Shown piece after piece: positions 23,335-34,239 of a DNA stretch of 64,000 nt. The DNA lies in contig JAVHKY010000016.1 of the NCBI GenBank assembly GCA_035079385.1, positions 5,813,501-5,877,500 of the forward strand, given 5' to 3'. The notes under the pieces were generated by a model that made no database searches, was not told the DNA's origin, and saw nothing but the letters and a program-made list of their open reading frames with translations. Position 1 is the stretch's first letter; each line of letters starts with the position of its first letter. This DNA is from Aspidiotus rigidus (lineage: Eukaryota > Arthropoda > Insecta > Hemiptera > Diaspididae). Position numbers and translations under genes: made by a program.

Positions 23335-24330
23335 TCATTCTACATTCCCTCCTATCATATATAGCTCGAGAGTCGAAATTCTTCCAAGTCCCCCTTCTAT
23401 CATATATAGCTCGGAAGTCACAATTCTTCCAAGTCCCCCTCCTATCATATATAGTTCGAGACTCGAAATTCTTCTAAATCTTCCAAGTCCCCCTCCTATC
23501 ATATATAGCTCGAGACTTGAAATTCTTCCAAGTCCCCCTCCTATCATATATATCTCAAGACTTGAAATTCTTCTAAGTCCCCCTTCCATCATATATAGCT
23601 CAAGACTCGAAATTCTTCCAAGTCCCCCTCCTATCATATACAGCTCGAGTCTCAAAATTTTTCTAAGTTTTTGGTTGGACGGCGGACGGTAGCTCGAAAG
23701 TCAAAATTCTTCCAAGTCCCCCCCCCTCCTATCATATATAGCTCGAGACTCGAAATTCTTCTAAGTCCCCCTTCCATCATATATAGCTCAAGACTCGAAA
23801 TTCTTCCAAGTCCCCCTCCTATCATATACAGCTCGAGTCTCAAAATTTTTCTAAGTTTTTGGTTGGACGGCGGACGGTAGCTCGAAAGTCAAAATTCTTC
23901 CAAGTCCCCCCCCCCTCCTATCATATATAGCTCGAGACTTGAAATTCTTCCAAGTCCCCCTCCTATCATATATAGCTCGAGACTCGAAATTTTTCCAAGT
24001 CCCCCTCCTTTCATATATAGCTCGAGACTCGAAATTCTTCTAAGTCCCCCTTCCATCATATATAGCTCAAGACTCGAAATTCTTCCAAGTCCCCCTCCTA
24101 TCATATACAGCTCGAGTCTCAAAATTTTTCTAAGTTTTTGGTTGGACGGCGGACGGTAGCTCGAAAGTCAAAATTCTTCCAAGTCCCCCCCCCCCCCTCC
24201 TATCATATATAGCTCGAGACTTGAAATTCTTCCAAGTCCCCCTCCTTTCATATATACCTCGAGACTCGAAATTCTTCTAAGTCCCCTTCCTATCATATAT
24301 AGCTCGAGACTCGAAATTCTTCCAAGTCCC
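23335..24330. repeat. ~44-bp minisatellite array with a higher-order unit
   Basis: More than 20 units built on TCATATATAGCTCGAGACT followed by CGAAATTCTTCCAAGTCCCCC. A spacer with TTTTGGTTGGACGGCGGACGG recurs at about 23670, 23860 and 24140, giving a higher-order unit of ~190-280 bp with near-identical copies, a sign of recent unequal exchange. Open frames on both strands (such as repeated PPPIIYSSRLEIL) come only from the unit, and no gene is proposed. It is the largest expansion of a family scattered through the window. Confidence 0.9.
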
Positions 24331-24440
24331 GTAACCTAACCTAACCTTAGGTTACTAACTTGGCGGACACGGACGCGGACGTTTTCTGAGGATGTAATCT
24401 CCTAACAAAATAATGGATAGCGGGTTCCCCGCTAAAAAAC
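24331..24440. repeat. Minisatellite right module with CCTAACCTAACCT
   Basis: Directly after the array comes CCCGTAACCTAACCTAACCT, then TTAGG, then a GC-rich stretch and a short palindrome-like piece (AGCGGGTTCCCCGCT). A related module follows a minisatellite copy at about 30690-30800, with the same order CCCGTAAC, CCTAACCTAAC, TTAGG, CCTCCCAACAAAA, AGCGGATTCCCC. This argues that it is part of the repeat family rather than a telomere relic. Confidence 0.6.
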
Positions 24441-24574
24441 AGATTTTTGAAGCTGGCTGCCGATATTGCCTCGCTCTATTGGGCGCTCAGAAGAAATAGA
24501 TGAAAATGTTTTCACGATTATCGACATAAATTAGAAAAGAAAGCAAAGAAGAGTATTTTTCTGCACAGAATTTT

Positions 24575-24720
24575 ATTTGAATACATATTCAAATGAAATT
24601 CTTTACGGGAAGAGCCTCGTCTTTGCTTTCTCAGGCCATCAGATTGGCCGAAACGTTGAATAAATATTCAAATGAAATTCTTTACGGGAAAAGCCTCGTC
24701 TTTGCTTTCTTTTCTAATTA
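24575..24720 (+). mobile_element. PLE terminal-repeat scrap with ~45-bp direct repeat
   Basis: A segment containing CAAATGAAATTCTTTACGGG followed by a GCCTCGTCTTTGCTTTC string occurs at about 24589-24632 and again at 24666-24711. Between the copies is GGCC-hairpin-GGCC followed by GAAACGTTGAATAAA, the stem II / GAAA arrangement typical of PLE ends. No coding part remains. It sits between the two halves of the broken gene at 22844-25147. Confidence 0.5.
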
Positions 24721-25652
24721 ATATCCCTACACGTGAAAAAAATTCTCTCATAGACATAAATGATTCGTCGCAAGCGCGTCCAAAAGCTCCCGACCGACTC
24801 CAGAGGCGGTTCGCCATCATAGTTACCGAGCGTAGCACCAGATACAAAAATGGAGAGGCCACTTGAAGTCAGACTCGGAGTATGGATGGCGCATTGAAGA
24901 AGAACTCCTCACAGCGATACCAACAACTGTTCCACCCGCCCCAGACAATATCCTAAATTTAGTTCCCTGCGATTGCGCAAAAGGTTGTACAACTACTTGT
25001 GGCTGCCATAAAGCCGGTAATTATCGACCTTTCTTGCATCGAAAATAAAGTAAGGGTGCACACAATTGTTTTCCACTTCATGTTTTCTTCTTTTTTCAAG
25101 GATTGAAATGTTCAGGCCTATGCACCGACTGTCTTGGCATTTCATAATGAAATGCTGCACCCACAACTGTCAACGATGAACGGGACGGCAAAGAGTAGCT
25201 GCCTCTGACTGATGATGGTTATAACGATGTTTATTTTTAGTTTTGGTCAATGTATCCGGGGGGGGAGGGGGAATTGTTTGTTTTACTCGTAGCATCAAGA
25301 AAGAAGAAGCTTTATAATCTCTAGTCATAGAACTTATCGTACCTATTCCTATTGGAAGAGATACGTGGATCTATTTCAAGTTAGGCCACATATAAAGGCT
25401 GAATTTTGAGCCTAGGCTAATGTGCATATTATGGTTCATGTTATATAAAATTTTACAAGGAAACTTTTTTATACCCACAAATTTTTTTGTACAAGTCGAT
25501 AATTTCGACTTATCGACGAAAATATGGTGAGTTACAACGAATTTTCGAAAATAGCGCTCATTCGGTAAAATTGTTAGGCTAAGGTTTCAACCTGAAGTTG
25601 GATGGTGAATAGTCGATCTTATGAGAAATTCAACGAGGAATAATTTTTCTAA

Positions 25653-26836
25653 TTATTAAAAAGGGTTGTACTCAAGAGAGTAGCGTTTTACAAAAGATAC
25701 CACACAAAACAAGCAGCCGCAAGCGCTTTCGGTTAATTAACCGTCTTTAAAGCGTAAGTGAACGGAAGCGACTGAACCCAACATCAACGAAGACAGAGGA
25801 ACACGAGATGAAATTCATGATTGAACTAGCGAGTCATCAAATTGTGAATCATTCTCATACACTAATTCAATCAATCCCTCATCAGGAATGTACCTGTTTA
25901 GAACGGTGATGTCTTCATTATTCCGGTGTCTAATAATTTCTATATTTTCCAAAGCCAACCGCTTGAAGTACGAATTCTCCCTATGGAGGAGGGCCTCCTT
26001 CCTTAAACTTATGGCCACTCTAAATTAAATGATCGGAGAATGCCGATTCACCCAATTTACCCTTCTCCCAAGCCTTCTTATGCTCAGCTACCCGAATCTG
26101 GAGCTGGCGGCCTGTCATGCCTACGTAGATACCCGAGCAGTCGTTGCACGCTACACTATAAACTCCACTCCTCTCGGCCACAGGAACGGGGTCTTTTAAT
26201 CGTACAAGTAAACTCTTAACCATGTTAGGATTATAAAATGCTGGCCGGAATCCAAAGGGGCGGAGGACACGTCCCAATTTCAAAGAGAACTTGCCCAGGA
26301 AAGGAATTCTAATCCACCTCTTTCTACTGTCTGGGTGGTCCCTAGGGAGGGAGGTTGTGGAATCGAGGCATTTTCTAGTGAGCTTCCTCCGGACCATTAG
26401 GTCAATATCCACTCTAACTTGATTAACCATGGCCAGGTGCTCAATAGTCACGAGTTCCTTTTGAAAAGCCGCCTGATTCAAAGGTATTTGAGTCAGACGA
26501 TTAATTAGGCTATTGAAGGCCGCAATCTTATAGGCAGTAGGACAAAAGGACGAACCGTGGATAACGATATCGGTCGACGTTTGCTTTCTATAAATACCAA
26601 AGTCATGGATGCCATCATTAATAGAGATGGACAAATCCAAAAAGTTTATTGATAAGCCACCGACTTCCAATGTGAATTTTATGGAAGGGTATTGGCTATT
26701 TAAATAATTGGGACCGGTCCACGCACATAATACGTCGTCCACGTACCTATGCCAGTAGTGGACGTGACTCAAGAACACCTGGCCAGAGGAAAATAAATCA
26801 TTTTCGAATTTCGACATAAATACGAGTGAACTCGAT
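25653..26836 (-). mobile_element. Penelope-like element PLE2, 5'-truncated, with 12-bp target duplication
   Basis: This 1184-bp copy starts inside the RT domain and runs to a PLE 3' end (about 25705-25750: GAAAGCGC next to a TTAATTAA-type hairpin). It is flanked by TAATTTTTCTAA at 25641-25652 and 26837-26848. It interrupts the right arm of the large inverted repeat 22491/27056: joining the flanks restores the match to the uninterrupted left arm. It is therefore younger than that inverted-repeat structure. Its protein resembles PLE1 along its whole length. Confidence 0.9.
25815..26836 (-). pseudogene. PLE2 RT C-terminal half and GIY-YIG nuclease, one stop and one frameshift
   Basis: The frame opens near 26817 with MSKFENDLFSSGQ, then WHRYVDDVLCAW (catalytic YxDD), INFLDLSISIND, the connector region, and SGVYSVACNDCSGIYVG with MTGRQLQIRVAEH, an intact GIY-YIG core with the CxxC pair and catalytic Arg. 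An in-frame TAG after DHLI near 26020 and a single-base shift soon after break the protein. The tail LENIEIIRHRN continues in another frame to 25815. Aligning it with PLE1 (DHLINSDHSFREG) shows the stop replaces one residue. Confidence 0.88.
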
Positions 26837-27604
26837 TAATTTTTCTAACTTGAAATTTTTCCGTGCGATACGTATTTTTCGAGATATTGACGAAAAACGA
26901 AATTTGGGGGCTAAAACGTGCCACAGAAAATTTTCCCATCCACTTTGAGGGTGGGGGTTTATCGGTTGTTTCTGACACCAATCAGGACACATTCTAACAA
27001 ACTCCTGCTTTCTACCAAGATTGTCTTTTTTGAGTGTCTAGTTCGCTTATACTAATACAATATTGTCGTATGTAGAGGAGGAGCAGAAGAAAGGCTCTGC
27101 GTCATTTTAAGGATTTTGAGAGTGTGAAAATTCCTTAATGCCAGACTGGCCAGAGCTACTGCCTACCTCTTACTCATCTCCGTATTATTTTTTCTATACG
27201 TCCCTTCGAACTCCGATCTCCGTCTTTGAAGATTCAAGGCACTTGCAACACTCATGGAAAGCTCGTTAAATGAAAATAAAATGAAATAAATTTAAACGTG
27301 TCATTATTGTAGTGACCATAATAGCGCGTGAAATGGCGAAGTATCGCTAATTATATTCAAATTCGACGCTTTCACAGAGGACTGCGTGTTTCATCACATA
27401 CTATACGTTTAGAATACTTTTCAACACTGTCTTTTTTCAATTCGAATCAAATTTCTTTGATTAGTTTCACTAATAAACGATGAAATAGCAAATCCAAACT
27501 GAAATAAGAAAAAATAAGCTATCGTATACAGCACGAGATTCAGCATTCTATAATTGTATTCAAGTACGCATTAAATACTAAACTTTTTACTTGAGCGTGT
27601 ATAC

Positions 27605-28043
27605 CAGACGAACTTTCCAGTCCTATCTGCTCTGAATTCTTCATAATCCTCTTCATGTAAGCATAATCATCAAACTCGAGCTTTGGACCTCTTATCACTT
27701 CCTCTTTAGCTTCTCTCTTAATTCTTTTCTTTCGATATTCTTTTCTAAGATTACACAAAATGAAGGCTGAAAACACATCATCAGGAACCTACGAGACCAC
27801 GAAAATTCTTCTTTGTACATTTTTGATTCTCAAATCATACGAAGGCATTTGAAACGCGTAGTACGTCGAACTGGTTCCAGTCGTCTCCTCTTCGCTAGGT
27901 AACTAATAATTTCTATTTTTTATGTAATAAAAAATAAATATTCTTACCGCTGCCTTTGCTGGATCGACTAAAAACGTTAAAAATACGAAAAAATAAAACT
28001 TAAAAACGCGAAAAGAACGTCGTCTTCTATCTAACGGGTACAT
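27605..28043 (-). CDS. Candidate secreted protein, first two coding exons (partial)
   Basis: Exon A (28043-27948) starts MYPLDRRRRSFRV, then a hydrophobic FKFYFFVFLTFLV and DPAKAA, a plausible signal peptide, and ends at a strong donor GTAAGAAT in phase 0. Exon B (27788-27605), after acceptor ...GTCTCGTAG, continues in phase 0: VPDDVFSAFILCNLRKEYRK, then KRIKREAKEEVIRGPKLEFD and DYAYMKRIMKNSEQIGLESS, ending at a possible donor GTATAC. The exon B peptide is charged with several dibasic sites. Later exons were not found. An in-frame upstream ATG at 28112 exists; 28043 is preferred because it places the signal peptide at the N-terminus. The family is not recognised. Confidence 0.35.
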
Positions 28044-28069
28044 TGTGTGTCTTAAAGAACGACAACACG

Positions 28070-28275
28070 AGATAACTCTAGCCGAATGCCAGCATCGTTC
28101 GGGGCAGTTCACCGCGATTGCCTTTGGTGCGGTCCCGCTGCGTCCAGCCCCTCTTCGCCCTCAGACATCCTTATCGCAAAGTGCGGGGCTACGAACCGGG
28201 TGTAATCGCGGTCCACTGGAAGCGGCGGTGCGCACACCAGTAATAAGATTCATTCAAAACATAATATTCAGTGCA
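28070..28275. promoter_or_regulatory. CpG-rich block, possible promoter
   Basis: This is one of the most GC- and CpG-rich stretches of the gene-poor part (many CG dinucleotides between 28080 and 28230). It lies just upstream of the candidate minus-strand exon. On the plus strand it is followed by Inr-like ATTCAGTGCATT (about 28268) and TACAGTGCTA. A divergent promoter is possible; nothing here proves transcription. Confidence 0.3.
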
Positions 28276-28299
28276 TTTGTTAGTTTGTTAGAAATGTCC

Positions 28300-30419
28300 T
28301 AGTGTTGTGTGTACAGTGCTACCTCGTGTTTTTTTCCCCATTTTATTATTAAATAGAGTAATTTTTTATCTTTTGTAAATTTTTTAACCATGAGATGACC
28401 ATTCCATAAATTTCAATTCGAAATAATATTATTTTATAAAAATATGCGGCGACGCCGCGTAGTGTCGTAAGTGAAAAATTGATCATTTCTTTTCTTCGAT
28501 CGTAGTTCGAAAAAATTGATCAATACGATTGAAATTTACAGGAATATCGCGACAATCGCCTTCCTAAGTTTGCTACAATCTTCTGGAACGGTAAGCTTTA
28601 ATTTTTTTTTGATATTGCGAATTTTCGTTTACAATCTTTCTATTCGCTTTCGAAGTCTCCTCTTCACATTCTCGCAAAAATCTTTTTAAAAGGTCAAACG
28701 TGGCAATTCGAACGTTCCAAAGGTTTCCAGGAAATATCGCGATTAGTGCTCGATTGCGTAAAATAAGTATTTTGATACGCTACATTACTGACGGCATATT
28801 GCAAGTCGTAAATTCATCGACGCTCATATCCACAATTCATTAAAGAGTCTATTTTAGATTCGAACATGTTTTAATAAATTTCTCGCGCTTCAACTCCGAG
28901 GGGTATTTTTCGGTATTAATTATACGCCTCGAATCTATAGGTCAAAGTTATACACAAGCAATTATTTCTTTCTTCCCAGACTGATTTATTCATAGATGTA
29001 TTCAGAATAAGCGAAGAAATCGCAGTGGGTCTATCCTGAAATTCCACTATACATACCAGAATTCGGCCAATATAAATTTGGAGGTTGCAGACCAATTCCA
29101 AGACTAGCTAGCAATCATTCCTATTTTTCTGGTGACTACCATAAAATACGTGTTATTGTCAAGAAGGATTCAAAGACCAGTTCAACAAAAAACTGAAAGA
29201 AAACACGGGCACACCAGTGCATCTAGGGAAATGACAGATGAGCTTCACTCCCTCGGTCACTACTTAAAATTTGAGTGTTTTCCTTTAAACCATACCCACT
29301 CATTAACTTAAATTAGTCCTATACATAAAACCCATCGGTAAGAAGGCTTGGATTTAACCATTTGTGAAGGCAACAAGCCTCTTTCTCGACGCGATCAATA
29401 AATATCAAGTATAATCGTCACTCCTACTTTCTGACCTAAAAATTCTACAGAAGTAAACTTGAATGCACTGAGGAACTCAGAGGAGAACCAATTTTCATAC
29501 CTACGTACTCTTCGAAATTGCTCGACCTCTACTCAAATCTGGAGGCCAGTTTCAGAATCTTTTTCTCATAGTACCCTTAACCAAAATTTCCATAATCGTC
29601 ATCTTCAATATCATTCTGCCCTACCTCGCCGTGTTGGAGGCTTAGGGGGAGTATTTCGTTTCCTACATCGTTGTAAAAAAAATTATTCAGTTGATTGACT
29701 GATTTTCGTTGTTCACCCAAATTTTCCTAATATTATTAAGGCTACTATTGTTCTACAGATTTTTGAACAGTAAAGGTAGGGAGACGAATGTGACAATTGA
29801 TCATTTCTGGTAGAGATAACCCAACTTCTCTCTATCTCTATAATGGGGAAGGGAAGGGTAGACCTGAGATGACTTGTAAATCACTAGTGATACCTGATAG
29901 GGGCCTATGACAGCCTTCACCAGGGGCTGAAAGAAGGGGGAGAGGAGGAGACACAAAAATGTTTTTTGTCACCTTATTAACAAGATACAATGGATTGCTC
30001 AAGTATTGAAGAAAATGTTTACGTTCCCAGCCTTCCCTCCACCCTTCGACGCCCCTGACCTTCACATAATCTTCACTGTCTTCCATAGTTTTGAAACGAT
30101 AAAAAAATTCATATCTTCTATATGCCCTACGCTATCCGATTTTTGTCCCTAAAATAAGTCTAGGCCACACCTACTTTATGGTTTCATAAGCCGGAGAAAA
30201 TCCGAGATTAGTATGTGGGAAGCCATTGAAATCTTTGCAATGGCAGCAGGAAACCCTAAAGCTTGGTGGCCCCATGGAAAACAGCTTATCGAATTTACAA
30301 ATTCCTATAATATCTAGCCTGGACAAATTGTTTTGTCTTGGCTTGATGACGTCATCCCCAAGTTCTGTTCTCAAGTTCCTTCTCATACGGTCAAATTTTT
30401 CGCTCAAGATTCTCATTAC
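28300..30419. other. Gene-free stretch
   Basis: No protein-like frame was recognised. Plus-strand 5'-UTR sequence downstream of the CpG-rich block cannot be excluded. Confidence 0.4.
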
Positions 30420-30800
30420 CCCCTCCTCTACATAAGCATAGCTCGATGGTCGAAAATATTCCAAGTGTCTGGATATTTCCCCGAAAATGATGACGTCATA
30501 AAAGTCGAATAGCTTGAGAGTTGAAATTTTATAAGTGCGCCTGGTCTAAAGTGGGACGTGGACGCGCTTATTTCACCATCATAGCTTGAGAGTCAACATT
30601 TCTCTCAATTCTTCTCCCATTATATCTAGTACAAAATATCCGCCTCCCATCATGAGATACAGCTTGAGAGTCAACATTTTTTCAAATCCCGTAACTTAAG
30701 AGTAATTGAAACCTAACCTAACTTAGGTTGATGACGTCATCAAAGTCGGACAAGTTTACTGGAAATACCTCCCAACAAAAGAAATAGCGGATTCCCCAAA
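30420..30800. repeat. Minisatellite-family modules with TGACGTCA and CCTAACCTAA
   Basis: Decayed core units (AGCTTGAGAGTCAACATTT) alternate with GATGACGTCATAAA (about 30490) and end in the CCCGTAAC / CCTAACCTAAC / TTAGG module with GATGACGTCATC (about 30730). Confidence 0.65.
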
Positions 30801-33529
30801 GCTCTGTACTAGAGGTCAACTGTGTGAGTTATACATTGGCTCAGAACTTGAAATTTTCTCCGGCCCCGACAGTAGGTCGAGGCCCTGTACCTCTATACTG
30901 TATATTATGCTAACCAGCTTACTGTGTCACTCACTCCGCTAGTTCACTCCCTCCATAGCCTGGTTAAGCTAATCAGATGACAAGCTAAACTGCATACAGA
31001 AGCCTAGCTTAAGGCTAGTATTTTGTGACGTCATCATATTTTCTGCGGGACCTAACACACAATATACTAGCTCGCACTAGGCTAGAACAGAACTAACCTC
31101 GTATAGAGCTGTAGTAGGGGCTACTTAGACCTGCGAAGTGAACCCAGTCTCGTACAAGCGTAGGTTAAGCCTACTAATAGAGTAGTATTGAAGTATCAGG
31201 CCCCAGTATAAAGATATGAGACACAAAGGGACATTCTCCAAGGTCGAGAAACAGAACTTGAAAGAAGCCACGCACTAAAATGGAGACAGGCCTGGTGGGA
31301 AGGGAAGCAATCAGTTGTTTTGTTCAATGGCTCAGTAATTCTACATGAGAAGTTGGCGAGTAAGAAATACTGTTTTATGGGAGCGCGGGAGGTGTCATTT
31401 GAAAAAAAAAATTGGAGACTTCTCAGGAGAAACTTGGGGCCTGTAATTTTTTTTTGAACTATATGTGATAGGAGCGCCGAATATAGAGCAATATTTGGTC
31501 CGGAGGATTGGTTAAATTTCGACTTCCGAACTTCAACTCTCAAGGTGGTGAGGAGTAAAGTTCAATCTTTGGTACTTCCGTACGACAGATTCCATATTTG
31601 CCTCGATTAACGCAGTTAATGAGGGCAACTTCGAGCAACTAACGAAGTAGGCCTCGAGTTATCCAGTCCCCTGGCCCGGCTATCCTGAGGGTAACTAGGA
31701 AGTGAGATAGAGGACCTAATCTTGAGGCTTTATCATTAATAAAAGAAAAAGTAGAAGTACATTTTACGACTCCCGAAGTGAGACGTTGAGGACATGTTCG
31801 AGGAAGAGCGCAGGTAAGGAATCTTGACTGTGAAGTTGGGGGAAGTTATAATCGAGGAAGAAAAGTTCAAATATTGCGATTTTCCTCTCTCTATCTTGAA
31901 GACACATTCCAGCCAACATGAGAAGATTCACTTTCACCTTCCATTCACAATAATTATATTTATTTTCAAGGGTCGAATAATTACGAACAACTGTGCGTCC
32001 AAGAATCTCATTATTCACGCAGTATCGCATCAAACCACGTCTTCGGTATCGTCACAATCCTCATCAAGACGGTGCGCATGTTGTTATCACATGTCTTCGA
32101 AAAATTGGAGAATAGGGCTGCTGCATTCCCATATCTATTTGTAAACTGAATCATTGACTAAACTGATGCTCATCGTATAAAAGAGGATAATAAATAAAAA
32201 TATTACACGTGACACGGAAAGTGCACGAGGGCTCCTCGTATTTTACCTCATTTGTTCGATTTTTGTCTGGCGATCGATGCAGGACACAATAGGTCAATCC
32301 TCCCTACGACGGGTGAGAGTAGCGTTTTCACTTCCATCGTCCTTTTTTTGTATACCGGTAAACTATTGTAATGAACCGCGCGGTATCTTCCGCGACTGGT
32401 CTTTCAACGGTGCAAGTGTGCACGCAACAATGTACCTTTATAACCAAAGGTATGCAAACTGCCTATTGTAAAAATATTCCACTCATACAGGATACAGATT
32501 TGATCGTCGCGAGGGGTGACTAAAGTGGAACCTTCAATACTTTACATAAACCTGTATACCTAATTGGTTGAATATGGAAATCATTTGCGTTTTGTTCTCG
32601 GAAAACGAAGACAAGACTTGTCAACCGGGTCTCAAGAAGACGTGCTTACGCAGCACTTTTCGGTTTCGAGTGTTTGTCTATTTGTTTACTTTCTAATAGT
32701 TTATAACAAACATGCGCAGATGTTGGAATCTCCTGGCTTCCGAAGTACTACCCTCGTAAAAATGAGGCTCACGCAAATAAACAGACCGAAACAGAATCCT
32801 TTGTAGGCACTTAGTATCGAATACGGGCTCAGAATCTAGTCAACGTTTGTTCACACAATTCTGAAAAATTGTTGGCATGTTGTAACAAAAAATAAATGGT
32901 CTGGAAAAATAACGACTACGCAGGAAGAAATTAATTTCAGCTTCCTTTGAGAGAACACGTTTTTCAGCGTCTTCAAAGGAGAGAAAATTTAATGTTGAAA
33001 AAAAAAAAACGTCAAGTCCCTTTCGCTAATTTATATAAATTACTGATCCATCTATAGGATGTGAAGATTGTTGATTGAATTTAGCAATTTTAAGCGGAGA
33101 TGAATACTTGTACTTTTGGCCAACGTACATTGGGCCCTTTTTTCGGTCTAAATCCTACAGTGCAGTCTCTACAGGGTCTTCACCATGACTACTCCTTACG
33201 TACCACCATACTCTCATCCAATTTTGAGGGTAAGGTTCTTTTTTATTCATTTATTCTCAAACCATAAATATGAATATTTTCTCACGAAGACCAAGAAAGC
33301 ACAGACCAATAAACGAGAGGTCCTAGTGATAGGTGCTCATTATCTCAACTGACTTAATGTTTAAATATAATTCGCCATTCCATGATGACACGATAAAAAA
33401 TCGCAACTCACTTTGTGATGTCTCGTTCGTCAGGAACCTGTTTCACGGAAGAACTTGAAGGTTTTAATTTCGCTAATCGATCACAATCGATAATTTGGTC
33501 GGATTGTTCCTAAACCTTCTCTTTTCATA
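30801..33529. other. Gene-free stretch
   Basis: Apart from the dispersed repeat at 31532-31665 and scattered TAGGCCTA/CTAGGCT-type short palindromic words near 30970-31180, no feature was recognised. Confidence 0.4.
31532..31665 (+). repeat. Dispersed repeat, partner at 5541-5670
   Basis: Same features as the partner: CAAGGTGGTGAGGAGTAAA, TTTGCCTCGATTAACGCAG and GAGGGCAAC. No coding potential is seen. Confidence 0.6.
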
Positions 33530-33870
33530 TATTATGAGTATGGCTCGAGGGTATTTTTCCAAATGAAAATTTTTACAATATTCTGCCTCCTCTCTGGGAA
33601 GCACAGTTTCTCGATCATTATAATATAAAGTTCGAAGCTCAAAATCTTTCCAAGTCCCCTGGATATGGCTTAGAGATCGCAATTCTCTCAAGCTCATGAA
33701 GGCCAATAGGTCAGAGGGTTCCTGTCCATTTTCTTGAATAGGCCTCTACCTCTCTCGTAACCACAATCACTCACGTAAAAAATCGAAGGCCAAAATCTTC
33801 CAAGTCCCCTGATATACGATGGTTGAAATTTTTCAAAGTCCCCTCCCTCTTAGATATATAGCTTCAAGGT
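33530..33870. repeat. Decayed minisatellite units
   Basis: Four or five recognisable fragments such as ATATAAAGTTCGAAGCTCA followed by TTTCCAAGTCCCCTGG, and TTAGATATATAGCTTCAAGG. Spacing is irregular. Confidence 0.6.
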
Positions 33871-34239
33871 CAGTGTTTCTCAACCTTTCTTACATTACGC
33901 CCATGGCCAGCGTCACGACTTTCCAAAAACTCTAAATTGACATGGATATATCTTAAGACGGAGGATCATACTAAAATTTGCGTAACGAAATCGCGGAATG
34001 AGCTGATGACGTCATGGAGAATTTCTGACCTTCGCTACTATGGGACTTGTATCCTTACCCTTCACTATACTAGGCCCAACAGGCCTAACAAGAGCCTCTA
34101 TTCAACTAGGTCTGACATAGACCTCATACACAGCACACTAGGATAGTCTCCATTGTGTAGGGCTTCATATATTTTATGTTAGGCTATTTAGCTCATCCTG
34201 CCCCCTGTACTAGACTGTCTATAGGGTCCGTAAGTGCGC

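Larger units (their letters stand above)
22844..25147 (+). pseudogene. Broken gene: GED/SGCDTTSA/Cys-rich family protein
   Basis: Segment 1 (22844-23278) reads IKEQLINLLKQKFEDRKH, then AEDDADLLIVQSATDIA, VVLVGEDVDLLVLSVAN, one in-frame stop at 23117, then NVPTMSGCDTTSATYKTKK and a stop at 23276. A minisatellite array and a PLE scrap follow. Segment 2 (about 24765-25016) reads TPEAVRHHSYRA, a stop at 24833, HQIQKWRGH, YGWRI, VPPAPDNILNLVPCDC, then GCTTTCGCHKAG. A GT-AG intron (25017-25100) joins it to LKCSGLCTDCLGIS (25101-25147). These strings match, from memory, a large uncharacterised family in insects and cnidarians that ends in a Cys-rich domain. The acidic patches resemble PIN/Asteroid-like nuclease folds; that is inference. 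Function is unknown. Confidence 0.7.
22491..27056. mobile_element. Candidate TIR element with ~350-bp inverted repeats and a broken cargo gene
   Basis: The left arm is 22491-22841; the right arm is 25521-25652 plus 26837-27056, split by PLE2. The arms match over essentially their whole length with scattered differences (for instance CAATCTTGGTAGAAAGCAGG near the outer end and TGAGCGCTATTTTCGAAAA near the inner end). The inner ends directly flank a pseudogene of an uncharacterised multicopy protein family. Outer termini read approximately TAGTATA(G/A)GCGAA; a target duplication could not be fixed. Whether this is a transposon moved by its own product, a foldback element or a chance inverted duplication is not settled. 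Confidence 0.55.
25521..27056 (-). repeat. Right arm of the inverted repeat, interrupted by PLE2
   Basis: The arm sequence runs 25521-25652 and resumes at 26837-27056, with the 12-bp target duplication present on both sides of PLE2. Removing PLE2 and one copy of the duplication gives an arm of about 340 bp. Confidence 0.8.

Noticed and set aside
23300..24122. Open frames on both strands in the minisatellite array (repeated PPPIIYSS and RISSLELYMIGGGLG peptides)
   Set aside because: They exist only because the repeat unit lacks stops in some frames; both strands are open at once and no start context or homology is seen.
23335..24330. CRISPR-like repeat array
   Set aside because: The setting is eukaryotic, units are contiguous without unique spacers, and there are no cas genes.
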